NCBI GenBank assembly: GCA_021527695.1
Contig: JAKFAO010000004.1
Location: forward strand, 785,001 to 849,000
Source: Naematelia aurantialba
Taxonomy: Eukaryota; Basidiomycota; Tremellomycetes; Tremellales; Naemateliaceae
DNA length: 64,000 bases
Direction of reading: 5' to 3'
Position 1 is the first letter of the stretch, and every line of letters starts with the position of its first letter. The notes beneath the pieces are model-generated. The model was not told the DNA's origin. It ran no database searches and was given only the letters and a program-made list of their open reading frames with translations. Below, piece by piece: positions 11,741 to 23,280 of this stretch. Made by a program: the position numbers and the translations under genes.

Positions 11741-14700
11741 ATGTCAAGTAAGGATGTCATCTGCTGTTCATTCGGGGCCACAAAACTTATAGGTGCCTAG
11801 ATCCACCGTCGCCAACCCGGCCATCTGGAGGTAGGACGAGGTCCTCCACCATCATTGGAAGCGGTCCACAACCTCCCGGCAGTTCGCGACCTGGCCCACC
11901 AGCAATCGATATCTCCGCGTCCTCATTCCGCAACTTCACCGACTCGTCGGTTTCGGTAGCGGCTCAAGCACTATCCCATCTGCATTCAGCAGCAGCGGGC
12001 CCCTCGAGGCCTCGCATGCAGACTGCAAAGACGGCACACGAACGGACACCGTCATGGCCCGTTCCCCAGGCTTCCGCGGCCGCGGTGACCTCAGCTCCAA
12101 CGTTTCCGATGACGAGGTCAAGCATCGATGGCGACCCCGACGTTGAACCACTGTACTCTCTGAGCTCCATTCAACTCTTGCTGTACACATACAAGCAATC
12201 CCCAAACAATGCCCCCAATGTGGCATCTTCAGGAGCTCAACCTTCACCCTTGCCTTCTGGGGCCGCAATACCAACGTCGGCGCCGTGTCATGTCCTTGTC
12301 AACTATGCATCGCTACCATGGCCAGCGCGACCAGGGGATTACTACGAAATTCGTCGGATCCATCGCCCAACAGTACGCTCAGAAGCCAGGGCAAAAGGTA
12401 TGGGCGCAAGTCCAGAGAGAAACAAGGCTGGAGGGGAGGCTATGAAAGGTGTTGTCAGACGTCAAGGGAGGGATGGATATGTATTTCGACTCGGTGAAGA
12501 TCATCCAGAGATACCAGCGAACCAGATTCAAGTGCCAGACTCGGTAGCGCTTGCTTTCCGGTTTCCGCATCGTCTGGAAGTTGAAGTGGTTCGGGTACGT
12601 CAAAATCGTCGGAAAAGCTGAGCTGACAACTCAGCTTTGGGACCATCACCTCACCCAAGTCGATTATGTCGAACTTCGCTTCTCTCAATATCTTGGTCGC
12701 GCAGATATGTGGCGCTTGGGCATGTCTCTCGAGAACTGTACTGTCCATGTTGGAGAGAAGATCACCCTTGCAGGCGGAGCTGTGCGGGCAGAGGTTCAAG
12801 GAGTCTGGCGAGGACAACATCGATACTCTAGTGGTATAGTGACGGCCAAAACGAAGACGATCTTCCGGAGTAAGAGCGCGCAAGTCTATCTCTTCATACA
12901 GCTGTGTCAGGAGACTTGGGAGTTTGATGAAGATGGCGAGCGATATTACGAGAAGGTGGTTCATGGTGTGTCTTTCGTGTCCGCACGGAGGCTAAAGCTC
13001 ACCTCGTCGCGTTAGGGTTCCTTCCGGAGCTCTTCTCTCGTTGGGCATCAAAGGGTGCATCACATCTCGTTACGATCATCTTTTTTGCACGCGTTCACTA
13101 CAATGCCGAAGAAGTCGCCTATCTTCAGAAGCACGATCTCGGTATCGGTCTGATTAAAGACTACGCTGGCCGGTGGTGCAAAGACTACTTCCGCGTGGCA
13201 ATCGATTTCGAACGTCGTAGCGATTGGAATCAGGCGCTGGCGGAGATCAAGCGGACATTGGAAGGATGCGAACGGGAAATTCTTATGGATTTTCATCTTG
13301 ACTTACTGGGAAAGGAGGCCAGCCAAGAGCAGAAGCGTATTCTGGGCAGCTGGAGCTTCGTAAGCACCTATCTCTGTGAAAGCTAAATCATCAGGCGTAC
13401 GAGGGTAATATACTGGAAGCTGTCAATCTCGCTCTCAACCCTTTCGATGAGCATTATATCGACAGGGATCTATCTAGGACAGGCTTGTCCATGACGGTCA
13501 TTACCCCAGGAACAGGTCACTTTGCCGTGGAGAAGAACTTGTTACGCCTCACGACGGAGCGAATGGTGGATCACGGCATCGGCTTGGATCTTGTCTGTTT
13601 AACCAAGATGCCTTTGCATAGCGTTCCGCTCTTCAGTTACGTTTCACAACGCCCTAGACGACTAGTGAGCGAAGAAACCAATTCGGGAGTCAAGACCAAA
13701 CCAGCTACCCCAGATCTTCTCTACTTTGACGCACACCTCTCTAGTGCAACGGACGTGGAGCTGGCTGACTGTTATTGTGAGTTATATGGAAGGACTGCTG
13801 CTCACCTATAGGCATTCCAAAATGGGTCAACTCGTCATTCTACTCAAAAGCTCATGACAAGCCTTTTCGCAAAGATCGCTTTGTGCCTCGCTGCAAGATG
13901 TACGAGATCCAAATGCTGGGTATACTTGATCACAATCTCACGACTGTGACTGTTCCACTACTCGACATGGCCGACACTCCTCGATCGCGCGGCATGTCGA
14001 CGAGTGAAGACCGCAAAGGTGTCCGAGAGGACTTCGATGCAGCGGTTTTCGGAAGCACAAACGAGGCTCCACGAAAGATCGTGTCTGCCACTGGCAGCAG
14101 ACGGGAATCGTTATCAGTTCCGGCAAGCTATCAGTCTGCGAGGTTGCTCGCAAGGAAGGCTGCTGAAGACAGAGACGTGTCTCCAGAGTCAACTTCGCGT
14201 CAACAAGGATCTTCGCTGAGAATTCAGGGGCCGGACGCACTCAGGTTTGGGCCAGCGAAGCCTGCGACTGAATTCTCCGCAGCCGACTCGCTGGAGTTGC
14301 TTCGCACAGAGGGCCGAAGCGGATCTCCAGCGCCTTCCTCGTTGAGTATTAGTAGGTCAGCCAGAGCAATATCTCCGTCAAAATCATCCGAACCACAAAT
14401 CGAGCCATCATCCGGCCAATCGACACCGAAGGTCACTCCAGGTAAGCGTTTGCGAGCTTCCGCGAGTAAGAGCTCCTTCACTTCGCGCTTTGGAGTGAAC
14501 TGGCTCTTCAGCGGACTAGGGCAAAGATCTCAGCCAAGTTTCCCCATCGCCGCTGCGGAAACCGTTGGGCGCAGCGACGTCTCACGCGCAAGTAACGCCA
14601 AGCCGGAGTCCCCTAGCATGTCTCCCCTGATCGCGACGCGTCCTCGCGCCGTACCTGGAGCGTCTTTCATTGTTGACCCTGGCACGCCAAGTCCGGCCAA

Positions 14701-17427
14701 AGACAAAGCTGCCACCCAACCTCTTCCTATCGCTGCCAATCGTCGACCAAGGGGCATGGCATCTGAAGAAGAAGTTTCCAAGTCGCATCGATCGTCACAC
14801 GGCATCAAACTATCCAAATCACCCAACGAGTCTTCCTGGGCGCGAGTGGCTAATTTCACTCGCGGTAAATCCCATGTTACGGTTAACCCATGTAATCCGA
14901 AACTCAACGCGGACGCATCGATCGGTGAAGGTCGGAGATGGCAGCACGTCCGACCAAAAGCAAGTAAAGAGAGCCAGCATCTAGTGAAGTGGACGAGTTT
15001 GTCAGCTCCCGCTTGTTTACCTCTTACAACCGACTTCATGCCGACGCCTCAAGACATTCAAGACTTCTACGAGGTGAACGCATATGATATTGCATGTTTT
15101 CCCGATCAGGTGTCGTTCTTGCTTCGGCAGGATGCCGCGAATGCGAATCTTCCACTAGCAGTCATGCGGGAAATGGCGTCACAGCGACTCACTCGTGAGT
15201 GGATGGTGGAACGCAGTACTAATCTGGCCGCAGAAAACTTCCAATTTATTGTACTCCCGCATCATCATACGTTCGATTTTCATGATCGGTCAAAACAGGA
15301 ACTCACTCGGAAAGTGCTGCTTCCAGGTGATCCCACTGAGAACGGTTTACGCGTCGGCGGAGCATCCGAAGTCCTTCGAGATGCTTCTGGAGCTATTTAC
15401 CTTCTGTGGTCAAATCACATCCATCGGCTTGCTTTTGACGCGACGAAGCAGAGCGTAACCGTCCAGCGCTTTGTGAGGAAGTTGAAATACGCCATGGAGC
15501 CTGTGCGATACAATTGTCTCGTGTGGCCGAGTCAGATGAAGGGCTACCAGGAAGCTACGGCGGTCTTCAAATATCCGGTGCGCACTAATAGTAGGCCTGA
15601 GTTTCGGCGAGCTAAATGCTTACACAGAATGTCGAGGCGAAACTTGGATTCAACTACCTCGATATGCTAATTGCTGGGCAGGTCGACCAGCTCACCTCAT
15701 CTTTGCGTTACTGGCGCACGCGATACATTCTTATCCCATCCGGTCGAGACCCATCGTCTATCCAAGGTGTCGTGCCCAACGGAGAGAACTTTGATCCCAT
15801 CGAAATCCTCATAACCGGCGCATCCAAGGTCCTCCAGGTCCTTGATCGAAATCAATGGAGACCACCGGGTGAACAGGCCAAACCGCTCAAATTGCTGCCA
15901 ACCCAATTTGATCCCTCTGCATGTGTTCTTGACGAGGGTTTGATGGAGGAGCTGGAGAGGTTGTTGAGCGGACGAGAGAAGATCGAAGGGGGGAAGTTGC
16001 TGGCGGGCATGACATTGCAAAGTGTGGCAGAGATGATGTGTAAACCCAACAACGGGTTGATAATCTACGATCGCTATTGGGCTGGTGCGTCGTGATGTGT
16101 AAAAGTGGAGAGAACTCGGCTGAGGGATGACCATAGACGAGGTTCATCGAGACGCCTTCACGGGAGCTCAATTCTGTGAATGGCTTCAGAACACTTTCAC
16201 AGATGTCGCCTCGCCAGAAGAGGCCTTTGAATGGGGACGGTCGTTGTTCGAAAAGGGATTGATTGGTGAGTGAGAGGCGCACATTGCTCGGGCATATGGC
16301 TGATGTATGCAGAACACGTTCAACACGCGCACGGTTTCTTCAATTTCGTGCAATTCTATTATCGCTTGCGTCCCGCGTACGACCTCAACGCGAACAAGCG
16401 GAAGAAACCGAAGTCGTGGTTTGGGAAGGCAACGTCTAGCCCACGAGACCTGATTGAAAAGCATGCCGCAATGTCGACGTCGCCATCTGCTACTGCTCCT
16501 TTAGGGAAGCTAACCGAAGATCCAAAGAAGTCAATGGGGAAAGGTGCCGGGGAGAAGAAGAGAAAGATCCGGATGAGCCAGAGCATCATTGTCGACCTGG
16601 ACCCAGCAAGGAAGAGCGATCGTGCCGAGGTGGCCGTCCTTCACGCGGATGTCATACACAACGCTCGGAACGCGTGAGTTGGCTAGAGATGGGGCTGTAT
16701 GCAAGCTGATAATCCACAAAGCTTCCATTTCGAGTTGAACTGGCTTGGTGTCACTGCTGGTCTACTGGACGAATTGCGCGCGAAATGCTCGGCACAAGCT
16801 GAACGCTATGGACTGCGATTCGTAGAGGCACCTGTTGAGCAGATCAAGGACATTTCGCTCAAATCAGCCTATCGAGCGGCCATCCCTATCCGACTCGCAT
16901 TACCTCCGCCCATCATCCCCGATCTACATCTCCGATTGCACAAACATGGCACGGGACAGGTGGCAAACTTTTTCGAATATGCCCTTCTGACCCAGAAATT
17001 CGGGTTTGTTTTGGATGTCGAAGCGTCTTCTCGATACCCCGACACAATAGAAGTGGAGTATTCTTATCGCGGTAAAACGATATTCGAGTACAGCCAGTTC
17101 TGTCATAAATCGGGTTTAGCGCTCGTTCAATGTGTGGGGGGCTCCGAGGGGTTTTTGTGGAGCGACAACCGGTTGTTCATCGCGGCTCCTACTCGAGGCA
17201 GAGGTGGAGGAGGTGGGACTGAGATGTACCCCAATGCTCCGGTACCGATGAGGATGACAAAACAGGAGGAAGCAAGGGCACTGAGGCTCGAATTCGAAGA
17301 TTTCTGCCAGGATCAGCAGGCGTTGAAGGCGTTCTATGATCAGATGGTGGCGACGTTGGTGGACAAAGCCGCCGGCAATAATGGTTCGGCGGATGCCGGA
17401 ATGAGCGAGTTGAACGAGAGGGGTTGA
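11741..17427 (+). CDS. IML1: IML1/DEPDC5, SEACIT (GATOR1) subunit inhibiting TORC1
   Basis: Ten exons: 11741-11747, 11801-12594, 12635-12965, 13016-13359, 13395-13776, 13812-15577, 15628-16084, 16137-16265, 16313-16673, 16722-17427; 1758 aa in phase. Iml1 with Npr2/Npr3 forms the GAP complex that switches off Rag/Gtr GTPases at the vacuole when amino acids are scarce. Visible hallmarks are the [12 protein letters not shown] segment, the vacuolar-domain block FLPELFSRW...[31 protein letters not shown], and a DEP domain from about residue 1361 ([13 protein letters not shown]) ending with [12 protein letters not shown]. The first coding exon is only 7 nt (ATGTCAA); its phase-1 junction gives a natural N-terminus, MSNPPSPTRP. 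A long Ser/Pro-rich insert separates the N-terminal domain from the rest. Confidence 0.94.
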
Positions 17428-17656
17428 TCTATCTGTAGCCAATGATCCTGACAGCATCTAGAGCTCATTCAAATTATATCTGCGGGTGCAATAGGTGTTA
17501 ATGGGCACATCTATGAACCATAGGACATTCTTGATAGGGCAGTCAATGAGCTTTTGCTGCATCCACATTGCAACATGTCCAAAGATGCAGCAATCCGCTA
17601 CAGCGACATCGCTGCGCAAGCAAAGCTCGGCCACGTAGGTTTGATCTGGCTCTACA

Positions 17657-18422
17657 TTAATCGCTGTTGGAATCTCTCCGTCTCCGCTTGACAGGAGGCG
17701 ATCTTGACCTCTCTCGACCTGAATCGGAATTTGAAAAATCGCGACGTGAAGCGAGTCGGGGTGCAGGCGATACGGAAGTACTGGTATCAGAGCGTTTAGG
17801 CAGTCGTCGTGGTGGAGGAGAGGACGAGTCACGAGAGCGGCGCAGCCTAGGCTGTGGTGAAGTGGGAGATGAGGAGGCAGCGGATGGGACGGAAGATGAT
17901 GCAGACGAAGAGCGAGTATTGCGGCGTCTCCGTCCTTGAGAACTGGAGATGGAATCCGACTCGGATGCGAATCCTGATGATGACGTTGGCCTAATTATTC
18001 AGCCCAGGGACATGCTATAGGCTGATCACTGCTGTTGAAGAAGCTCACCTCCGCTTGTCACTCCGTCTCGCGTGGTCCGTTTCCTTCTCCTTTGATCTCG
18101 CCTCCTCCTTTGCTTTTAATATTCTGTCTGCAAGTCCGACACCTGCATTCTTCTTAAACTCTTCAGGTGTCTCCACAGTAGGCTGGTCGCGCTTGGGCCC
18201 ACCACCCAATGCTAGTAACTTGCTGTGAGACGGTCTGGGCTGATACGGCCGTGCATTGGAACATTCGAACGTGTGATGACCCAGTTTAAGGCATCGCTAG
18301 CACGGCCGTCAGATAGTGTCCCTCGCATATGGGATATGGGGTGCAAGGGTGCTTACTTGACAGCGAGTGTTGGGACCTGCTTTGTTGTTGTTTTGTAGCT
18401 GTCTGGGTCCACGCGTCCACAT
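17657..18422 (-). CDS. Small zinc-knuckle protein with Ser/Arg-rich tail (ZCCHC10-like)
   Basis: Three exons, 18422-18357, 18296-18049 and 17990-17657, join to 215 aa. The first junction completes one CCHC zinc knuckle, CQRCLKLGHHTFEC (C-x2-C-x4-H-x4-C), near residue 21. It is followed by RPYQPRPSHSKLLALG and a Lys/Glu-rich helix. The last exon is a Ser/Arg/Pro-rich tail with basic clusters (QGRRRRN, PPVKRRRRD) typical of nuclear RNA-processing proteins. Such CCHC-knuckle fungal proteins probably bind single-stranded RNA; the role here is inferred. It is divergent with the GATA factor. No single continuous frame reveals the gene, so it is easily missed without splicing. Confidence 0.85.
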
Positions 18423-18880
18423 ACTCGACAGAGGAATACGTGCATTGAACGAGGAAGAAGGCAAAAGAAAGACGAAGCGACAAGATGATCCGCTTGAAAG
18501 AAGTGAAAAGATCCGGGATTAAATAAAGAACTTGCTTCCCTTCCTCCCTGCCCTTCCTTCCTTCGCTTCCTCCCCTTCTCTCCTCGCCTTTCCTCCCTTA
18601 CCCCTTCCATCTTGTCAATCCCTTCTGCCTCTTCATTTCGTCTTTCGCTTTTTACCGCCTCTGATTTTGGTGTCCCTCGTTCTTTGCTTCTGCTGTGCCC
18701 TCACTCGGATCGAGGAGGAAGCTCCGCTCGGTTCTATTGGCTGTTATAATCGATCAACCCTATCGCCCGCTGCCCGCCTGCGAGGCTTGTCCATTACATC
18801 CGCATTGGGTTTCCCGTGGCATCCCATATGCATCGCAAGGCGAGAAAGTCGCTCCTTCTCACCCTTCATCGGCCGACGAG
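18423..18880. promoter_or_regulatory. Divergent promoter and pyrimidine-rich leader of the GATA factor
   Basis: 458 bp lie between the zinc-knuckle and GATA-factor starts. From about 18530 to 18680 the + strand is strongly C/T-rich, as in many yeast promoters and leaders. The right end carries a short upstream ORF listed separately. Confidence 0.55.
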
Positions 18881-18884
18881 ATGA
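18828..18884 (+). promoter_or_regulatory. Upstream ORF overlapping the GATA-factor start (ATGA)
   Basis: The ATG at 18828 opens an 18-codon frame ([18 protein letters not shown]) whose TGA stop (18882-18884) overlaps the main ATG (18881-18883) as ATGA. If the transcript begins upstream of it, ribosomes would have to leak past or reinitiate to make the transcription factor. The arrangement is read directly from the sequence; translation is inference. Confidence 0.5.
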
Positions 18885-20245
18885 GTCGTCCTTCGCTCCC
18901 ACGAGGTCCGCCAGGCATATCCCCCCTCGCCCACAGTTTTGACGACACCTCAACCTCGACGAACAGTTCTTCCACCACATCTTCGTATGAGGCCACGCCA
19001 CGCTCCACAGCCTCTGCTTCCGACCTGCCCTGGGCCTCACATCACCAATCCTACATGCCTTCACCCCATCAACCCAACCATTATCAACATCCACCACCTT
19101 CGGTTCCCTCCACGTTCTTACCCTCGTACTATCCCGAGTCGCGCAATAATGACGCGCTGCCCTCACACCTCGCCCCAAATATGGATGGTTATACTCGGAG
19201 TCACTACGCCTCGGGTGGTCACCTTCTAGATGGCGTAGCGATGAGATCGCCACCCCGACAACCCAGGCATATATCAGTACCAACTTACGAACTCTCCCCA
19301 GGTGCAGCTCCTCGCTCGCTTCCACCTGCTCCATCAGAACGGACGAACAGGCCCTGGAATTATAATCCTTCATTGGAGCTGGACCTGCCTGGCAGCCTAA
19401 CACATTCCATTCCATCGAGGTCCTTGTCACCTCGGGACGGTGGTGGCTCGCATGCAATGGCTAACCGCGTTGCAACACCACATACCTCTTCACCGTCTCG
19501 CATGCCCCTCCTGCCCCCATTATCCAGGTCCTTCAGTGCCGGTGGACCAGATGTCGTGCCTAACAGCTCGGGCTATGGAATAATGTACGACAATGTACCG
19601 CTACCTGATGGCGTGAAGAACGCGAGATGGGGTGCTGGAGGTCCGGAACGTAGGGTGAGCGGTGATGATTATGCACAAGTGAGCCCCATAGTTGAAGTCG
19701 TGATTCTGACTTGTAAGGTGTTGGCGATATACCAACATATCTTGTCTGCCCTACCGCATATGCAGCCATTAATGGTCTCTACATCGACAAACGGCGCGCC
19801 AGTGGGAGATCTCGTCTCTCTGGCAATCGAAGCCCAGGCAATTATCTCTGGTCAATCGTCCCACGGCCACACGATCGATGGTCCGACACTGCAGACACCC
19901 TTCAATGAGTCTAGTTCATCCTCATTGGACGTCAGACATGGGTCGACAACGGTCATTACAGGGCGTAATCCACCTGGGGGTGCAGGTGTTGCGGATGTCA
20001 AGAAGGGAGCTACAAAGTGTCTGGGGTGCGGTGCAACTGAGACTCCCGAGTGGAGGCGAGGTCCGATGGGTCCACGGACGTTGTGTAATGCTTGCGTACG
20101 TCGGTTCCGGTGTGCATTATTTGGGACTTACTGATCATCTCAGGGGCTGGTGCACATGAAACTACAACGGAAGAAGAGAAAGCAAGAGGAGAGGGCAGCG
20201 GCTGCCGTGGCCGCAGCAGCTACGACCATCAATGGCACCAGTTGA
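18881..20245 (+). CDS. GATA-type zinc-finger transcription factor
   Basis: Exons 18881-20095 and 20144-20245 give 438 aa. A single GATA finger of the form C-x2-C-x18-C-x2-C spans about residues 380-405 and is followed by [16 protein letters not shown]. The intron falls immediately after the last Cys codon. The N-terminal ~300 residues are Ser/Pro/His-rich and disordered, and one helical block (~residues 270-310) precedes the finger. I see no PAS domain, which argues against a White Collar protein. Fungal relatives include nitrogen regulators and the Cryptococcus virulence factor Gat201; I cannot assign orthology. The start is the first in-frame ATG; upstream frame codons lack a start. Confidence 0.9.
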
Positions 20246-20679
20246 ACAAATCCATGGGCGATTTCGAGGCATTTAGACGTTTAGTGGTTTATAATAAAGC
20301 ATGTTGTACAACTAGCGTCATGATTCCTATCATGGTGACACGATCACCTTCCTTCTGCATCGAATAAGATCAGTGATATATGACCACACATAATACGTAT
20401 GGGGGCCGCGTTCATCGGTCAGAAAAGCACCGCCACGCGATATGAGCCCCGATTAGTCAGCTGAACAGATCCGCCAACCGGAGTGCGATGATGGTACATG
20501 TCTGCTCAACCCACTGCCTACGGAAGTACACAAGGCACCCAAACGAGACGTATCGAGTCGGAGCCAGGAAGCAAAAGATGTGACGACGAGGAGTATGAGA
20601 GGATCATGGTGGGACAACAGTTGTGAGAAGAATCTAGACTCGTGCCGTCGGATGGGTGAAGAATTGACAGAAGGGTAGT
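20246..20679. other. Intergenic region between convergent GATA factor and SNF7
   Basis: 434 bp that must hold both 3' untranslated regions. I see no gene, repeat or structured RNA. Confidence 0.45.
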
Positions 20680-21664
20680 CTACATTGCCAACTCTGCTTG
20701 CAGTTGTCGGAGTTGAGCCTCTTCGTCGTCCTCTTCTACCATCTGAGTGACGCCTACACCAGATCAGCTGTTGACCATTGAACAGGGACGTGGACCTCAC
20801 GCTCTCGACCAGTAGCGACTCCGACAGGAGATACTGGAGCGTGTACCGGCGCTCGCTCGGCACCTGCCAGTCGATCGTCCAGCTCCTCCTGCTCGAGCGC
20901 CTCGAGCTCGGCCGTGAGCTCGTCCTGGCTGAGTCAGCAAGTGCCCCTTACATATCTCTGTCGGTGCCAGGCATACCTCGTCGATCTGGTTGCCCATGCC
21001 CACGGGATTGGAGATGGCGTCCGAGATTTCGTTGGTTAGATCCATCTGCTCTCGGATCGCATCCATGGTCTGGTCCACCTTTTCCACCTTTCTACACGAC
21101 AGCGTCAGCGATGTTGATTTGAGGTTGAACCAAAACGCACAAGCTGCTGTGAATCCCCTTTAATGCATCCGCACCCTTCTTCATCGCCACCATTGTCTCT
21201 GCGTTGAGGTTGGCGGACTCTATCGCGTTGACCTGATAAGAAGGGCGTCAGTGAAAGGACACGGATGGGGGATATCAGAGTGTCTCACCTGAGTCTCCAG
21301 AGTCAACCTCGTGCCAGCTATTCGATCCAGCTCGTTTTCGTGCGCTTTCTTCTGCCTCAAAGCAGCAGTAGCCACTATTCTCATCAGCGGCTGATCGGTT
21401 ATGGGACTTGCTCCAGATATCCAGTCGGAGCTTATGAACCCTTTATACAAACACCTCGTCGACATGGATCGGCAGTGACTCACATCGCTTGTTGGTCGTT
21501 GCATTCGCCCTGGCCTTCTTCATCTCCTCGTCTATCTTCTTCTGCAGAAACTCCTCCTTCTTCTCGAGCATCAACAACTGTTGTCGTAGGCCGACGATAG
21601 CGTCCCGTGCAGACTCGCGCGTATCGCGACGCGAGCCGCCAAACCATGACATCCAGCCCGACAT
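20680..21664 (-). CDS. SNF7: ESCRT-III subunit Snf7/Vps32
   Basis: Six exons on the minus strand: 21664-21484, 21374-21289, 21232-21141, 21091-20977, 20924-20801, 20753-20680; 223 aa in phase, close to the usual ~220-240. Snf7 polymerises on endosomal membranes to drive multivesicular-body sorting. The N-terminus MSGWMSWFGG and the basic helices (QKKIDEEMKKARANATTNKR, LRQKKAHENELDRI) fit the membrane-binding core, followed by AIESANLNAETM and NEISDAISNPVG. The acidic C-terminus (VEEDDEEAQLRQLQAEL) is the MIM-type tail recognised by Vps4. It is divergent with MAD2, with 252 bp between starts. Confidence 0.95.
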
Positions 21665-21916
21665 GTTGCGGTTCACAAGTGAGGGACAAGTAAGGTGTAA
21701 AGAGGTAGACGCCGTGAGCAAGGTGGGAGAGCAAAGGTTGTCGTGGAAGGATCGACCGGTTTGGTGACGAGGTGGCCACCCAAAAGGGGCGGGGAAGAGA
21801 GTTTGTGGATATCAGGCTGACTTGTGAGCCTGATAACGAACCCCAAGCAACCCCAACCCCGCGCCTGATTTGGCGCGTCGTCGAGTGGGACTTCGTTTGG
21901 AACAGAACCATTAAAG

Positions 21917-23100
21917 ATGCAGAAACAAGCTACGAGGACGAATCAGGCCATCACTCTCAAGGGATCCACGGCACTGGTCACCGAGTTCTTCGAGTACAGC
22001 GTCAATACTATCCTGTATCAACGCGGAGTCTACCCGTCAGATGACTTCCGGTGCGTCGGGCGGCAGATCTCGCCAGATTTTCATAGTTGACATCGGAACA
22101 GCATGGTGAAGAAGTACGGGCTGCCGATGCTTGTGACCGCCGACGAGTCGCTCAAAGAGTACTTGCAGATCATTCTGGCGCAGGTACAAGGTAAGTTGAT
22201 GCGTGCAAAACGCAACTCGTGGTTCTGTTCTCTTGTCGACATAGCGAACTCACCTCGCAAAGGCGCGGGAGCTGTCTTGCAGCGTTGTCACTGCGGCTTC
22301 CTTGAGACTACTTTCACGTTCTCTAGGGTTGTTTGATGTCCTTTTATACAAAGTCTTGAATGCTGACATCACAGAATGGCTCCTCACATCATCCATCACC
22401 CGCCTCGTCCTCGCCATAAAGTCAATAGACACAGACGAGACCCTCGAACGCTGGCAGTTTGACATCCATGCTGACCCTCCAAAAGAAGGCGAGAAGGGCA
22501 CGACGAAGCCGGGCAAGCGGAAGGAGAAGACGGAAAAGGAGGTCCAGGGGGAAATCAGGGAGATTATGAAGCAGATCACATCGAGTGTGACTTTCCTGCC
22601 TATTCTCGAGGAGGAGTGTGAGTTGTTCTCCTTCAGACTTCCAACACATTGCGCGGAGATATCAATGTCGGTCAAGCGGACTCAGGCTGGAGACTGTGAA
22701 AGCGGGCGAATGCACTCGGGCCACGCCATGGTGATGGGCTACCTGGAGACTTGAGTGGTACTACGCCCAGTATCAGGATGAATCCTAGAAGACATTGCGG
22801 AATCTGCATCGATATAACAGTGCTTGGGATGCGCTCGCATGACACAGACTCGTAACCATCTCGCTGACAATCCTTAGGCACCTTCACCCTACTCGCATAT
22901 ACAAACGACTCTCCCGACATAGCCATCCCTGCGACGTGGGGCGACGCGGATCCACACTTGATCGACCGGGGAAAAGTAGAGCAAGTCCGCTTACGTAGCT
23001 TCAGCACCAACGTGCATTCCTTAGAGGCGAGTCGGCTGCCCCACCAACGACCCCAAGCTGACGAATCCAGGCTATGGTGGCGTATCGCGTTGGCGAGTAG
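21917..23100 (+). CDS. MAD2: Spindle-assembly checkpoint protein MAD2 (HORMA domain)
   Basis: Five exons: 21917-22050, 22102-22190, 22375-22617, 22878-23026, 23071-23100; 214 aa. Mad2 binds Cdc20 and holds back the anaphase-promoting complex until chromosomes attach. The HORMA hallmarks are present: TLKGSTALVTEFFEYSVN, GVYPSDDFRMVKKYGL, EWLLTSSITRLVLAIK, LERWQFDIH, and the C-terminal safety-belt strand MVAYRVG. Introns 2 and 3 are long for this genome (184 and 261 nt). The last intron (23027-23070) appears to be GC-AG with donor GCGAGT, because only this splice restores HSLEAMVAYRVGE, matching the family's end. Confidence 0.95.
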
Positions 23101-23280
23101 GCGACCAGACACGAGTGTACGATTTGTCGATTCTCGGACTACGGACATGTCTTGTGGGTGACGATACGAAATAATACCCTTGCATTCCGACATCTATGTA
23201 TACATTTAACTATAACATGGGATGTTGTCGTGACGATGCACCTCGTCGCTTCCAGTTTGTAGATTACCAGCGGGAGCTTT

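Noticed and set aside
17667..17939. 90-codon + strand frame rich in Arg/Glu
   Set aside because: Antisense shadow of the Ser/Arg-rich tail of the zinc-knuckle gene.
22618..22877. Possible C/D-box snoRNA in MAD2 intron 3
   Set aside because: Only imperfect C-box matches (GTGATGG, AGGATGA) and no convincing terminal stem.
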